DNA from: Dromaius novaehollandiae
Taxonomy: Eukaryota > Chordata > Aves > Casuariiformes > Dromaiidae
DNA: 64,000 bases
Assembly (NCBI RefSeq): GCF_036370855.1
Contig: NC_088103.1
Location: forward strand, 34,141,904-34,205,903
Direction of reading: 5' to 3'
This document shows, piece after piece, positions 48,501 through 62,694 of this stretch; position 1 is the first letter of the stretch, and each line of letters begins with the position of its first letter. The translations under genes were made by a program, and so were the position numbers. Under the pieces are notes generated by a model that saw only the letters and a list, made by a program, of their open reading frames with translations, ran no database searches and was not told the origin of the DNA.

Positions 48501-51500
48501 TGCTGGACAGGCTGTGTTTTGAAGAAGGAGCCATAGGATGCTCGTAAAGGAGGCTCTTTCTGTATCTAGTCTGGGTTGTCAGGTGCTTGATGTGTCCTTG
48601 GGATAACTTTTGTTAGGGTGCTTTTAAGCAGTAGGTTCCATGGAGCAGCTTTACAGAACATTGAAAGTATCGTGAAATTTTTGGAACTGATATGTCAGAG
48701 ATTCAGTAAACTTACAGTATAAAGTTAGCTTGTTCCCGGTATCACCTAATATGGCTGTTTTTACTTAGAAGATGAAGTGATGAAAATATGTATTGATTGC
48801 TACAGAGAACAGAGCTCCAAGAGTTGTTAGCCAGTGACAAGAAGTCACTGCCCTGCAGTGGTTGTGTTGCGGTCGCAATGAATTGTTCACTTGAAGCTAA
48901 TTTATTTGGTTAGTGGAAGCAAAATAATTACAGTGGGTGTATTTTAGAGGCTCAGAAAAATTCTGTTTCTCATCTGACTGTTTCTAGCCTCAGCAGTAAA
49001 GAGAACTTGTTCTGGTGCTGTTAGTTCTTTCTACCTGTCCATGTAAAATCTTGGCAGAATTAGGCCATACATTTGTATGTTAACTAACTTATGGGCAACT
49101 ATTGGCAAGAAAGTACAAAAAATAGCTGAGGATGGAAGAAGAATTGGCTGGTGGGCTGTAGTTAATACGCTACTGCCCCCCCCACTCTTAATGTTTAAGA
49201 AGTGTTGAACAAGCACAAGACTTGGTGTTTATGTTTTGCTCTGAGCACTTCACCTTAGCAGAGGATGTGTTAGCTATTGTGTATTTGCTAGTTCTCTCAG
49301 TCTAGCTTACAAGCTCTTGTCATATGATAATACTTTTGCAGTTGGAGGAGGTGTTGTTGTGGAAGACCAGCCAGATGTGAGTGCAGTATTATCTGCCTAC
49401 AATCAGCAAGGGGACCCGACACTGTACGAGGAATACTACAGTGGATTGAAACACTTCATTGAATGTTCCCTGGACTGTCATCGAGCTGAATTATCCCAGC
49501 TGTTTTATCCTCTCTTTGTGCACATGTATTTGGAATTGGTTTACAATCAACATGAGAGTGAAGCTAAGTCTTTCTTCGAAAGGTAATTTATTTTCATTTG
49601 TGTATTTGCATCAGTTTTGGTTTGCTACTTTGATTAAATCTGTGAGCTATAGTAGCATAGGTTTTTGTGTGTGTGTGTATATATATATATAAAAATATAA
49701 TACGAATGTGTTGTTTTTCTTCTCTAATAGTGAAGGGATTTGGAATCTGAACTAACAGTATCATGGATTACTGTAACAGTTCTTAAATCCTGTTCCAATC
49801 TTATGTGTTACAAAGACATGCAAACTGCATGCTTTTGAACTGTACATGTGCAGACTTTGAACCTTCTTTATGATGGGCTGGTGTGAATTTGAATTGGCTG
49901 ATGCAAGTCATTAATGAAGAGATGCTGCTTTGTTAGGGAAAGATTGCTGGGTCGTTTTTTAACGCTAGAAAATTACACCGAAATGACAGAGTACTCTTTA
50001 TAAATACCTACTAATGTCATGGCTAATGTCATGGTGTGTGTATAGAAATTCTTCAAATAAGATTGAAGTAACTCACTTATGGCTAACCTTCAATTTTCTG
50101 TGCTCCCACTATGTCTTGCTTAATCCTTTGAGGAGAAATTCAAATTTCATTTGTTTGTTTTTTGGGTTCAGACTAATCATGAAATACTTCAACCCAAAAG
50201 GATAACTTTTTCTCCTTTAAATATGGTCAGAAAAAATAGTTCTGTAAATGCAGTTAAAATGATCCCTCCCACCAGTATTTTATAACATGGTTTGAGTAAA
50301 AATGGAAAACTTATTTTCTTTAGACTCATGTCAACTTTTAGATATTGCAAATGGAGAGTGGGAAACATATATGTTCAGTGTGGAACGTGCATATTCATGT
50401 AATGAATCAGCTATAGATACAGTCTTACATACTTGAAAATGCTCTGTACTTTATGGTACTGCAAATTAGGGTTTCTGTAAATAAGCATGTTAGTGTTACT
50501 GTTCGCTATAGGCAGTAACCCTTTGCTCATATGAAATTCTGTGAGCTTCCATTTGTTTGTTCTCCTCATCTTGTTTTTTAGCTGTTGGATATTTTTACTT
50601 TGTACTGTAAATCACTGCTGTGTCCCTCTCCAGGATGAATCTTATTTCTGCACTAAAAATAACTCCATATATAGTTAGTAGCTCCCAAAAGCTCTTTACA
50701 TGTTTCATGTTTAATTAATGTGTTTGCTTAGGGGATAGATAGAATAAAATGTTTATTGTGAAAACTTAAATTGTTTCAATAGATTTCATGGGGATCAGGA
50801 GTGTTATTACCAGGATGACCTGCGTGTATTATCTAGCCTAACCAAAAAAGAACATATGAAAGGTAATGAGACCATGCTGGATTTCCGAACAAGCAAGTTT
50901 GTGCTGCGTATTTCCCGTGACTCTTATCAACTCTTGAAGAGACATCTTCAGGAGAAGCAGAACAATCAGATCTGGAACATTGTTCAGGAACATCTCTACA
51001 TTGATATCTTTGATGGAATGCCTCGCAGTAAGCAACAGATAGATGCTATGGTTGGAAGCCTGGCTGGGGAGGCAAAACGAGAGGCTAATAAAGCAAAGGT
51101 AGGAGGCAATGATTGTTGCACTTTTATTATTGAGCAATTCTAGAATCTCGGGGAGACATTTTTCACTTTAGTATAGACTGACCATTGCTACTGGAGATCT
51201 TAAGAGACAGCATGAACAAAGAGAGGGGTGTAATTAGGTACTGGCAGGAGTAGAGAGAGGTACCACTAGCTGGTCCCTGAAGAACCTGTTGAATCCCTGC
51301 AAGAGACAGTTCAGTTTGGCGGACTGAACACAAGGCTGACTCCTGAATTATTCAGTGGTTTTAAAATGGTTTTAAAAGTGGTTTTAAAACACCTGACTCT
51401 TTGGCTTCCTCTCTTGTACAACAGAAGTAATCCTTACTTATTGCCAGTCGCTATTGCGAGAATTGTTTGTGTGGATCTTGATACACTCACAGTACTACAT

Positions 51501-54500
51501 AGACAAGGTATGTAAGCTGTAGGGATTCTGCTTTAAAAATGTGCTAAGAGATAGTGGGAGAATTTGCAGTTGTCCAGATTGGTTGTTAGATGAAACAGCA
51601 GAACATATACGTCGTTATAGGTTAACCAGTAATGTATGCAGCAATATTAAACATAACAACCTTAAATAGGCAGCTCTGTTATTTTACAATCTTGGACTAT
51701 TACATTGAAGAGTTTCCATTTCAAAAAACACTTTTCCGTAGGAACAGCAAATACTGTTTTGTCTCATGCCTGTCTTATTGGCTTGCAGGTTTTCTTTGGT
51801 TTACTTAAAGAACCAGAGTTTGATGTGCCTTTGGATGATGAAGATGAAGAAGGGGAAAACGAAGAGGGAAAACCAAAGAAGAAAAAACCTAAAAAAGATA
51901 GCGTAGGGTCAAAAAGTAAAAAACAAGATCCTAATGCTCCTCCCCAAAACAGGTAACAAGGAAGTCATGCGTGGGGAGGGCTTACTAAATCCAGTCTAGT
52001 CATAGCAAATCTTCATCATGGCTCACATGATTTTGGGGGGGGGGGGGGGGGGGGCTCTTTGGCTGTTCCAGCTGTAGCCATAAGGCTTTCAAGGGAAGTA
52101 ATGGAAAGCTTGGTGTATACTTCCCATATTAAAATTTTATTCAGTTACCCTCTAATCTTTTCAGACTTGATTATTGTCTTCTACCACTGCCTGTCTGGAA
52201 TGAAATGTCTGGAAGAGCTGTTGGCTCTCCTTTTTCCTTTTTTCCCCTCTGGGTTTCTTTTGGTCAGTTAATCTTTTACATAGTCTTTTATTCTTTCAAT
52301 TCTTGTTTTGTATTTGAATATTGAGATGTTGAGGTATCTGTGTTTAAACTGACAATATGGAAAGTGCTTTTAGTTCATAAAATATGTACTGCTTGTAGAA
52401 TTCCTCTGCCTGAACTGAAAGACTCTGACAAGTTGGATAAAATAATGAATATGAAGGAAGCTGCAAGGCGTGTGCGTCTTGGCCCAGACTGCTTGCCCTC
52501 CATCTGTTTCTACACGTTCCTTAATGCTTATCAGGTTAGTAAAAGAAGGACTTGGGTAATATGGAAGAAGGAATCAAAGTGACAAACACTACTCTTAACA
52601 GAGAAAAAGGAAGCTCTGATGTGTGATTCTATTTAGGTTTGTAGACCGAGATAGCTGTATTGGCTGTTAAATAGTGATTCTGCTCTGTCTAAGATTTTCT
52701 TGGTGAATATTGAGGTCATAAGTTTGTAAGCACTTAAATCCTGGGATAAACCTGGTATATGAAATGAAACTGGCTCTGGGCATAAGCAAGCATGGCAGTT
52801 ACTTAAATTGGCAGAGTGCTTGGAGGGGCAAAATATGCATGGCCCCAGTGCCTTTACCTTACAGAGTTAAACACTGGAAAGCCAAGCTGGCAGCTCTTCT
52901 TGCCACTGCAGGAAAGAGCAGCTACCACTGCTGGGAGGAGGCCCTCTGAGCAGAAACACTTGTTTCCCACGCCCTGGCGATTCTCCCATCATCATCAGCA
53001 AGCTGGAGTTAACAGCTCCTCTGCTTCCTGTGCCAGGAGGAGCCAGACTCTGGCCCCTAATACTCAGGATAGCAAAATCTGATGTTCATCCACTGTTTTG
53101 AGAAATCTTGTGCCATTTAGCTTGCTACTTTCCTTCTTTCCCTTTTTCCTTTTTCCCTTCTGCAGGGCTTACTGGAGTACTTGGAATGAGCATCCTAACT
53201 CTTTAAAATAATGTTTAAAGACTTCCTTAAACTATTTAATTCCTGTGGTTTTGCTCTGGTTTTTCTGTAATTCTTTCTTTCACTTTTCATGTGGGGCCAT
53301 AAGCATATTTTGTAGAATACACTTGAATACAGTAGATAGTTTGCCCTGAAATACTGGAAAACAGTACTGTCGTATTGTTATTAACCAGGCTTCATTCATG
53401 CATATTTATTCTTCATGGCATGAGGATGTGTGCATGTTCATTTCAAGTACCTGTATGCTTTTGTCCTGTCTATTTTATTTATTTATTATTTATTTATTTA
53501 TTTATTTTTGGTAAATCATTCTGGTTAATTTTCTTACTAGTATTTAGGATTTTCTAGTATTCAGAATGCATCGTAAAAGATACAGACTTAATATAAATGG
53601 CATTTCGCATTTAGGGTCTAACTGCAGTGGATATTACAGATGACTCTAGCATGATTGTAGGAGGCTTTGCTGACTCTACTGTCAGAGTGTGGTCTGTGAC
53701 TCCAAAAAAGCTACGCAGTGTGAAAACAGCAGCAGGTAATTAAATAATGCATGCTCATCTTAAATATTATGGTCATATGACAACTATGCTTTGTGTGAAC
53801 AGAGAAAGATCTGCATCAGGGCTGGGTGTTGTCACTTTGTTAATTTTGGAGGAAGCAACATGGGCACAGATGTGTGATTGCATATTGTATATTATAGTTA
53901 GAAACAGTTTTAGAAGGAATTTTCAGTGCCAGATAGAGGGGAAATCCTTTCTTTGTCACTGAAAAGAAGCGTTGTAGCTTTGCTCTAGTCCCCAGTTGGG
54001 CATAATCCATAGGCATGTATATCTTTTGTCGACTAACAGGTTATATTTAGACTTGCTATTATGGAAAATCAGAGTATGGATTGCCCAGAAGACTGGGCTA
54101 TATGATGGTATGATGTATGATGGTATGTTTAGCCTGGCTTCCTAATGAGATAAGTCTTAGGCAACTGGTTCTATCAGCCTGTTCCTCCCCTGATTAGCTA
54201 TGGAGCCCGTTCACCATTTTCAGGCAAATTTGACAAGCAGAAGTCTGAGATGACTGTATTCCTACAGCTTTCCTGAAAACAATAATTCAGTAACAGTAGT
54301 TCTCTTCTCTTTAGCCAGAAGCAGCGCTGGAAAAGCTTCAGAGAGCTCAGTAGTTACCTGTTGTGTATGTCTGCTGCTAGGTAGTCAGCACGCAGAGCTT
54401 GGAATTAGCCATAGTGTGTCTTGCTGCTTGGATGGATGGTAGCTATAGGGTGTAGGAGACAGCTGGGTACAGGGGATTTAGGGGAGAGACTAGAGGTATC

Positions 54501-57500
54501 TTGTGGGAAATCAAAAGGGGAAACTTTGAGGAGGAAGATGGAAGAAAATGTCAAGTATCTCAACACCTACACGAATTCATGGAAACCAGGCTTCTTTAAT
54601 TTTGCTGTTTATGAAACAGCGTGTTATGTTTGAAGCTAAATACCAAACGAACGTTTCTTAATCTTTATATTTAACTGGGATGTGGTTGTGGTATTCAGCA
54701 AACAGTAGCCTACAGACTAAAAGCTATTTTAAGTTGTGTGTAGTGTGTAGCTGTCAAAACACTTTGATGCCTGAAGAGTGTGTTTACGGCCTGTGAAAGT
54801 TTTTGACATCTCTATCAAGAAGCTTTTAGTTTGTTTAGAGACTGGATGGTATGTCTATGAAAAATAACATACCAGGATTAATTTATTTTAGCTTAGTGAA
54901 GACTAGAGAAAAAGTGGTTATTTATGTAAAGCATTGTTTTCACCTCTTATAGTGGTAAAAACACTTCTAAATGCCATTTTGAATTTCAGAATTACCAATT
55001 CCCAGGTGCTATGTCTTGTTCGCTTCATACTTGCCTCCTAAAAAGAATACTATCTGTTTTGTTGTTCACGGCACTTGTCTTTGTTGAACTTCTGACAGTT
55101 ATGCATGAACTTTGAAATGTTGCAGACCTCAGTCTCATCGACAAAGAATCAGACGATGTCTTGGAGAGGATCATGGATGAGAAAACAGCAAGTGAGTTGA
55201 AGATTTTATATGGTCACAGTGGACCTGTCTATGGCACCAGCTTCAGTCCTGATAGGTAAAATAACTTTATGAGTTCCCTAGATAGCTTGTCTCGAGTCTT
55301 GATCATATGCTACTGGATATGAACATGTTAATGCAGCTTTTTCCAGAAGGTTAAAGTGATTCTTGCGTATGCAGGTAATAAGGAACTGCTGTGTGTGAGT
55401 ATAAGTGCTCATTAAGCCCAGGGTGTTGGGCATTGTCAGCTTTTACTGAAATCAATGAGCAGCTGAGGATGCCCAGCACTTTTTTTTTTGAGATTCAGGA
55501 CTTAAATGGCAAAATAGACCATTTTAATGGCAAACTCTAGTTTAAGCTGGGTTTTGAGGGGAACTACTGCAGCATTGATTTCACTTGTGATAATGCAAAA
55601 CATAAAAATGGATGGAACATAGCTTTTCTCTGCGCTTATTCGAGTTTCCCTTATGTCCTAGAAGCCTTTATTTTCAAAATGTATAGCATGGTATCCTTAA
55701 AATAAGAGATTTAAAAACATTATGTAATTATGAGAGTCTGGACAGTAGAAGGTACATTTAAACAGCTACAGTATTGCTTACATGCACATGGCTACACAAG
55801 AAACCACCATAGCAGAAACACAGCTGGGAAGTAAACTTTGTATGGAATCTTGACATTTTGTTTAGCATGTTCTTCTTGTTTTAAGTAATAGTGTAACAAT
55901 TCAGTGGTCATTCTTTTCATATAACTGGAATTCCTGATTAAAGACGAGCTGCTTTTTTCCCCCTAGTATTGCTGTGTCATCAGAATTAGTGTCATCAGCA
56001 TCCCAGACTGTCCCTTTTTTTGCATAAGGACCTAAATATGATTCCTCTTGAATTGGCTGCTGTTATTTACCTTGCCAAAAGTGTTCACTTATATGTGACA
56101 AGCTAAAGAACTGCTGGGCAATGGACAGTTTCTCTCATCATAGAATTCTTACAGTATTTGTGTAGTGGATATACAGTCTACGTGTAAGTTCCACATATAA
56201 CATGCTCTACTTTCTCCTGTGACAGGAACTATCTGTTGTCCTGTTCTGAGGATGGCACTGTCAGGTTATGGAGTCTCCAAACATTCACATGTTTGGTGGG
56301 ATATAAAGGACACAACTATCCAGTATGGGATACGCAGTTCTCTCCTTATGGATATTACTTTGTGTCAGGGGGACATGATAGAGTGGCTCGGTAAGAAACT
56401 GGATGACTTTTTTACTTGTAACTTTGTGCTGGATGCACGTTGAAAGTGATTAGCTGGTATTTTCTAGCCCACTCTCCTACTAAGAATGAATTTTATTTCA
56501 CATGAATTAAAAAATATATATTTTGGTGTTTTGTTTGCATTTCAACACATTAAATTATCTGAAAACAAATGAGATGGTGCACTCTTACGTGTCCATCTAC
56601 TCATAAGTATTTTCTTTCTATTGTTTAATGGCCATGACAGGATATTCTTTCTTTCCATCTTCTGAAATACATCCTTTTCCAAATAAGTCCATGCTAATTT
56701 AGTAAACTGACCAGTAAGAAACCACTGCTTAATTACTTCCTGTATTCCTGAGTGTGCAATAGATCTTGAACCTCATTAGGGTTTTCTTTATTAATAAAAT
56801 TTTTCTTTTAAGTCTGTGGGCAACAGATCACTACCAGCCTTTACGGATATTTGCTGGCCATCTTGCTGATGTGACGTGTACCCGATTTCATCCCAACTCC
56901 AACTATATTGCTACGGGCTCAGCAGACAGGACTGTGCGGCTCTGGGATGTTTTGAACGGGAACTGTGTAAGAATATTCACTGGACATAAGGTAAAGGCCT
57001 ATCACTCACAGTATGAAAGTGACCTTAATTCTGGGGTGAGATGTTGAAGAGCAGTCTTCAGAACAAATACAGCTTGACTGAAGGTGAGTAGACCTCATTA
57101 ACTAATTCTGCCCAAATGTGTGTTTCAGGGACCAATTCATTCGTTGGCGTTTTCTCCCAATGGACGATTTCTGGCTACTGGAGCAACAGATGGAAGAGTT
57201 CTGCTCTGGGACATTGGACACGGCTTGATGGTGGGAGAATTGAAAGGGCACACTGACACTATCTACGCACTCAGATTCAGTAGAGATGGGGAGATTTTAG
57301 CATCAGGTAAAACTCACTGGAAACAGTTTCTATTGTGCTCCATCAGTCTGAAGCAGAACAATATAATTGATTCTTTAAATTGAGTAAGGCAAATTAGAAT
57401 CACTTGCCTAGCAAAAGTAGCAGATTAAACTGGTAGAAGTTGAATACTTACAGGACTGCTAATTGTGAGCCCTCACTACCCTGGGAACTGAAGAAAAAGT

Positions 57501-58849
57501 ATTACACTGTTAAAAATGCAGTGAAGTTCAGGATCTGCGTACAGTAGTGGCAGAGGCAGAAGCAGAAATTAGAAATTACTCTCAGGCAGAAGAGAAGTGG
57601 CTGTAGTAAGAGAGGGGCAGGATGTTGGAATGGTAGGGGGACAAGCAGCAGGACAGGTAAGAGGAGAGAGGGAGGGATGAGTTATCCACTACCTTAGTAT
57701 TTCTTTGTGCTAGATTTTTGATGTAGAAATATGCATGTAGTATTATGCATGTGCACGCACGACCTCACCCCCCGCAATCGTCAGCTCTATAAGCAGTGGC
57801 ACTTCTGAGGTCTGCTTGTTTTTCCAGCTTGTCCACATGTGTTCTCTAGTGTCTAATAGAGCTCCTTCTCCATTTTCCCTTAGTGGAAGCACTAAATTTA
57901 GTCTCTCCAACTTTAGTTAACTGTTTTCATAAAATCTGTAGGAATTTATTAATTTTAAACTGCTACTCTGTTCTGTAAACTAGTCAAATTAGCCAACACA
58001 TTCAAGATACTGATAGAAAAAACAATGCATGGACACTGCAATCACATCAGGATAACTTCCTTAGGAAGGGCTAAAAATATTTTAGATTGGTTTTGTAGTA
58101 TTTTCCTAATTGGAGTGCAGTGAGAATCCTCAGTGAGCCACTACCACAGGAGTGAAAGCTAATAGACAGGGCACAGGTTTGATTTATCTGTTAATGCTCT
58201 AGTGAAAACAGGTCACTGGGCCTGTAATATGCTGCTCTGTTCCCTGTATGGAACAAAGAAACTGTCATTTGTGATGGGATCATAAACACGCCCTGAAATC
58301 AGCATCTAGCGCCCAGCACAGTCCTGCCTTCTCAGTGCTGATCAATGTAATCCAAACCTGTATGCCTGGAGAAGGAAGTTCCTTGTGCTTTATCCACAGG
58401 GCTTTCATTTTAGATTACATGAGGGCTGCAATCCTGAGAACTTTAGTGTGTATGTTCAGTTATGTTAGAGGCTTGTTAAAATCTGTTTGCTTGCAGGAGG
58501 AAGGCGTAAGTATTCACTGTTACGAGCAAACCTACTTCTGTGAGCTTTGCTTTTTGCTGTGTTAACTTGCTCCCCAGTAACTTTTTGTAACGTGTAAGAC
58601 CTTAAACTGTTATTCTCCATTTTCTTCTTAGGTTCAATGGATAACACAGTTCGGCTGTGGGATGCTGTGAAAGCATTTGAAGATTTAGAAACTGATGATT
58701 TTACTACCGCCACTGGACATATAAATTTGCCTGAAAACTCACAGGACTTGTTACTAGGTACATACATGACCAAATCAACCCCGGTTGTACACCTCCATTT
58801 TACACGCAGAAACTTGCTGCTAGCTGCAGGAGCCTATAGTTCACAGTAA
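47939..58849 (+). CDS. TAF5: TFIID subunit 5 (WD40 scaffold)
   Basis: TAF5 is a scaffold subunit of the general transcription factor TFIID, in the nucleus; its histone-fold partners are TAF6 and TAF9. Eleven coding exons: 47939-48461, 49342-49582, 50783-51098, 51789-51952, 52399-52534, 53615-53735, 55126-55255, 56226-56390, 56813-56990, 57129-57306 and 58632-58849. Total 2370 nt, 789 aa (human 800), with all phases agreeing. An Ala/Pro-rich N-terminus (1-74) is followed by LisH (about 75-106, DRQTLVAVLQFLRR). The conserved NTD2 region covers about 181-350 and an acidic then Lys-rich linker about 372-415. The C-terminal WD40 propeller has GH...W repeats starting near 530, 572, 614, 656 and 698, plus an atypical first blade at 461-487 and a closing strand at the C-terminus. 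From residue 180 on it is almost identical to human TAF5; exon 1 differs strongly outside LisH. ATG 47939 is the family start MAAL. Confidence 0.98.
49666..49690. repeat. (GT)n(AT)n microsatellite
   Basis: A short GT run passes directly into AT repeats in TAF5 intron 2, 83 bp after the exon 2 donor. Confidence 0.85.
52035..52054 (+). repeat. Poly(G) run of 20
   Basis: A G homopolymer in TAF5 intron 4, 82 bp after the exon 4 donor and on the transcribed-sense strand. It is a candidate intronic G-quadruplex and likely length-variable. Confidence 0.9.
53471..53508. repeat. (TTTA)n microsatellite
   Basis: About nine TTTA units, one shortened, in TAF5 intron 5 about 107 bp before the exon 6 acceptor. 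Confidence 0.85.
53736..58631 (+). other. TAF5 introns 6-10
   Basis: Introns are 53736-55125, 55256-56225, 56391-56812, 56991-57128 (only 138 bp) and 57307-58631. All have GT-AG ends. I see no transposon, RNA gene or further exon inside. Confidence 0.85.
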
Positions 58850-60550
58850 ATTATGAAGCTATAAGACTGACTGTGCTAAGTCATTGCAGTAATGACCTCA
58901 GGATTTGAGACAAGGAGGAATGTCTTGTACAGGTGGATCCCACTAGTTTGTTGCAAGAAAAACAAAACAATGTAAACTAATGCAAGCAGCATCTTCTCAG
59001 TTCTGCATTTCATATTTATCCACAATTTGAAAATACTGGAGATTGACAAGACATCGTGGCTTTAAAGGAAGGAATTGTTTCATGGTGCTTTTGATAAATA
59101 TATATATATGTATATGAAAATGGCTGTCTCCTCTCAGAGATGGTTTTGAGCTCTGCTGAAACTTTTGGAAAGTTAACAGCCTCAATATGTGTTCTCAAAC
59201 AATTTTTTAAAGCACTTAATTTACAGTTGGCAAATGTTTACTCAATCTTAAACATAGGCAAAAAGTGTTCAGATACATTCAGAAAAGAAGAACGTAGTGG
59301 AATTCATCATAGCCTGGGCTGAGCAACAGGTATGGTGGGAGTAACACTGCAACAATTAGGGCATTGAAAAAGTAGGCTCAACAGGCAAAGGCTTGTGGGG
59401 AACTACAAGGAAGTTACAGGTATAGCTTTTATGTGTCCAAGTACTAAGTCTTGAAAAGATTTCAAGCTCCTGTGCTCATTTGAGATATTAGAAATGCAGA
59501 TCTTGTCATTCTGTTTTCGGAGGTAGCCTAAATGTTTTAAGTGTGATATGCAGCCAGAAGTGAAACCTGAACACTTTGTTGTATGAAAAGAAGGGATGGG
59601 GGCACAAGTGAAATACTTTACCCACTCTTAAAAACAGTGGACTTGAACCCTTTTGCAGTATATTAGATCTAAAGAGCTTTAAAAATCTGCTTCCTTTCTG
59701 TAGAAGATTTAATATATCAAACTGTAAACATATAGTGAAGAGCCAAGAAAATGAAACACTGTAGAGCAAAAAGATTAATCAGTCCCAAGTGTAGAATCAG
59801 TTTGCTTTTGAAGCTTTTCAAAGGTCAGCTTGTCTGCTGAGGTGACAATTTCCACCCACCAAAACATGCTATCCCAGTTCCCCAGTAAGTCTTCCTGGAA
59901 AATCAGTAAAGCTCAGAACTCGACTTCCAAGAAAAAGCAAAACTTGCAAAACACTGGGAGGTTTAACTTCTTTCTGTGTCTCTTAATAGAAGCAACAGCA
60001 CCAAAGGACAGGCCCCATTTCTTTCAAATCTTTTACAAGCTATACAGGGGGAAACGTTTTGCATTCCTCACTACTTCCAGTAAGAGCTTGGACACCTGTA
60101 CAATCTGTTGGCTCTCTAGAGAAAATAAGTGAGACTTGACATTTCTAAGGTAAAGTGAACAGAGAACTACCTCCCATCTCACCCTTTCTCTGCCTCTAAC
60201 CCTTGGAGTAAAGGTGCATTACATGTCAAAATAAAGGGTGGAAAATCTATTAGGAAGCTCACCTTGAAATCCTCTCTTTAAGGAAAAAAAAGGTTAAATT
60301 ATTATGGAGGGGTTTTTTTGTGTGTTATGGCTGAGTTGTTAGTACTGGTACCTCAACAAAACTTCCTAGCACTCAATATGAGCAGTTGCATTTTAGTACA
60401 GTTATGGTGAATCAAACAAGTTACCTAAAACAAAACATGTACAGTTTTGACAGCTAAAGAAAAAAAAAAAACACTGCCACATTCTGCCTTTGTATTTTGT
60501 ACAGTTTTATACTTTTGATATTATAATAAATACTAAAACCACTTAGTTTG
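58850..60550 (+). other. TAF5: TAF5 3' UTR with poly(A) signal
   Basis: The sequence after the TAA at 58847-58849 is AT-rich and non-coding, up to a canonical AATAAA at 60525-60530 in a TATAATAAATAC context. A GT-rich stretch (TTAGTTTGTGTCT) follows about 12 bp on, as expected for a cleavage site. The predicted UTR is about 1.7 kb. Confidence 0.7.
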
Positions 60551-61894
60551 TGTCTACAGACTATGCGTTACAGGAAGACATTTTCTTCCCTTGATAGTTG
60601 CAATGGAAGCAAGACCCTGCTGGTAAGTGTGAGCACTCTGCTAAGGGAAACAATAATGTAGAAAAGGGTAATTGGTAACTTATATTTAACTATTTAATGC
60701 GATTTAGTTCTAACAGTGGGTGATGGGTTCTAGTTAATTAGGCGCATTACATTGTTAGAGCAACCATTCATCTGAAAGACTGTATACAGTGGAGACCTGC
60801 TCTGCAAACAAACTGATAGGAGGGGAGGAATTTCTTTGAACTGCACTCTTTTTCCAGTAACCTGTAACAGTTTCTGTGCACCTGCTGCTGCCCTCAGCTC
60901 GGGAAGTATGTTTGTATGCTTCAGCATCAAAAGTCCCAGGTTCAACCCTGTTGCTGGCAGCCTTCCAAGAAACATAGTGTTGTTTAATCACATTGACATG
61001 TCAGCTCTAACATGCAATCTAAGGAAAATAGTAGATTGTAATTGAGAAGTAGAAAGGCAGTGGGTGGAAAACATGGGAGACAAACTACAAGTTTTACTTC
61101 AGTGGTGGGCAGGGAGCAGTTATCTGCATCTAATGGTGGTAAGAATACCTCATCTAGCAAGCGGCTGGGTTGAGGAAAAAAAAAATCACTGGTCTACTAA
61201 AGTCTGTGTGTATTCACAGGGTGAGGGCCAGGTAACTAGCCACAGATCTCTCCCTGTACTATTTTCTAGCAAGTTCTAGAGATGTAACAAGTCCAATGCA
61301 CAGTGACTTTCTGCATCGTTTTAAGCGGGCAATAACAGCTAGGTCCTGCAGAAAACTGGTTAGTGCTCAGGACTCTGAGTCTTGTTACAGCAACTTAAGC
61401 CTCCATTAAATCTCTAAGGTGATAGTAGCCTACTTTTTTTCCCATCTCTAGTGATTCCACAGCTTCTGACTGCTATGTACAACATATGAATCTTTTAATG
61501 AATTCAGCCATATCCCTTCACCCCGTAAGATAGTCAGGGCTGAATAGGAACAAGGGCCTTTAAACACTAAGTGGAACACTCATACCCATTTGCCGGTGTT
61601 TGCACTGAAGGGAAAGACTCAACTTTGCTCCTGTTGGCTACAAGTTGGCTGTTTGGTACTTGTTTTGATCTCAGCCAGGAAGCTTCCCCCCACCTTATTC
61701 TTGTGAGAGTCATCCAACTTCAATAGTATTTATCTTTCAGAGTCTCCAGAAAGGTGCAAAACACTTAGCCCTGATGCAGCACAGGATGTTCCAGACTGAA
61801 CAGGTAACACAATCCATTACAAAGGTTTAATATCAGCAAGAAGTAAGCCATTTTCTTTGACAGTTACCTCTGCAAGAGAGGCTTGTAACAGGGG

Positions 61895-61925
<31 letters not shown>

Positions 61926-62690
61926 AAATACCCTCTTTAATAGTTGGGCACCAGCACCAAGCTCTGGAGTTCATTGTTTTGGCCCTCTAACTAACTCCCC
62001 CATCCCCAATCTCTCAAATTAGGTGACTAAAGTAGCACAAGGCAAGAGACTCTCAGCTGAATGCTCAGGAGACACTGCACTAGATAACACTGAGATGAGG
62101 AAGCTATCCAAATGATAAGAAAAGAAAACAAGCATCTCCATATAATCAATCTTTTGTCCTCCTTGGGAAAAGAGGGCATTCCCTCCATGGGAAAAGATCT
62201 GATCAGTCTATGTTGGGAAGTTCTCCATCCAAAGCAAACAGCTTTTGTAATGATAAGTTGCACAATGCAGACAACTGAGGCAGAAGCAAATCCTATTAAT
62301 CTGCCTCAAATTGCTATGAGTGAAAGAGCCATAGTTTCCATTTAAGCTTTTAAAATATTAAGAATCCAAAAAACAAGAGCAACCAGGACAATCAGTTAAC
62401 TTCAAACCATGTAAGCTTATTGTCATCCAGTAAGTCATTTGGAAGCATGGAGATGCTTCGATCAGCTGTAAGCTCTGTGCTTGGTAGGACATTCATGCTG
62501 CTGAGGTCTTCTACAGCCAAGTTGGTACTGGTGCTCAAGACATTTTAGGATGATATGTCATAACAGCAAAAGAGTTAAGTTAGGCTAGTTATGACAAGAA
62601 TCAGCTACTGCACTACAGATAACTTCTTTCCCTTCTATCAAAAATACTTAAGTGTCACAATTCTGCTCTGTTGAACCATTTCATATTTTA
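60551..62690. other. Intergenic region between TAF5 and ATP5MK
   Basis: About 2.1 kb between converging 3' ends. A 27-base A run at 61895-61921 is the one standout. I tested it as a retroposon tail, but no recognisable processed gene precedes it. Nothing else is seen. Confidence 0.6.
61895..61921 (+). repeat. Poly(A) run of 27
   Basis: An uninterrupted A homopolymer. No target-site duplication or cDNA-like sequence was recognised next to it. Confidence 0.85.
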
Positions 62691-62694
62691 GATA

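Larger units (their letters stand above)
48462..53614 (+). other. TAF5 introns 1-5
   Basis: Introns are 48462-49341, 49583-50782, 51099-51788, 51953-52398 and 52535-53614. Visible contents are a GT/AT microsatellite (49666-49690), a 20-G run (52035-52054), a GC-rich patch in intron 5 (about 52760-53090) and a TTTA array (53471-53508). No other gene is recognised. Confidence 0.85.

Noticed and set aside
50011-50035. Short repeat CTAATGTCATGG twice in TAF5 intron 2
   Set aside because: A 12-bp duplication is within ordinary slippage.
61895-61921. 27-A run as the tail of a processed pseudogene
   Set aside because: No cDNA-like sequence upstream and no target-site duplication recognised; the same holds for A/T runs at 18049, 20213, 21007 and 31019.
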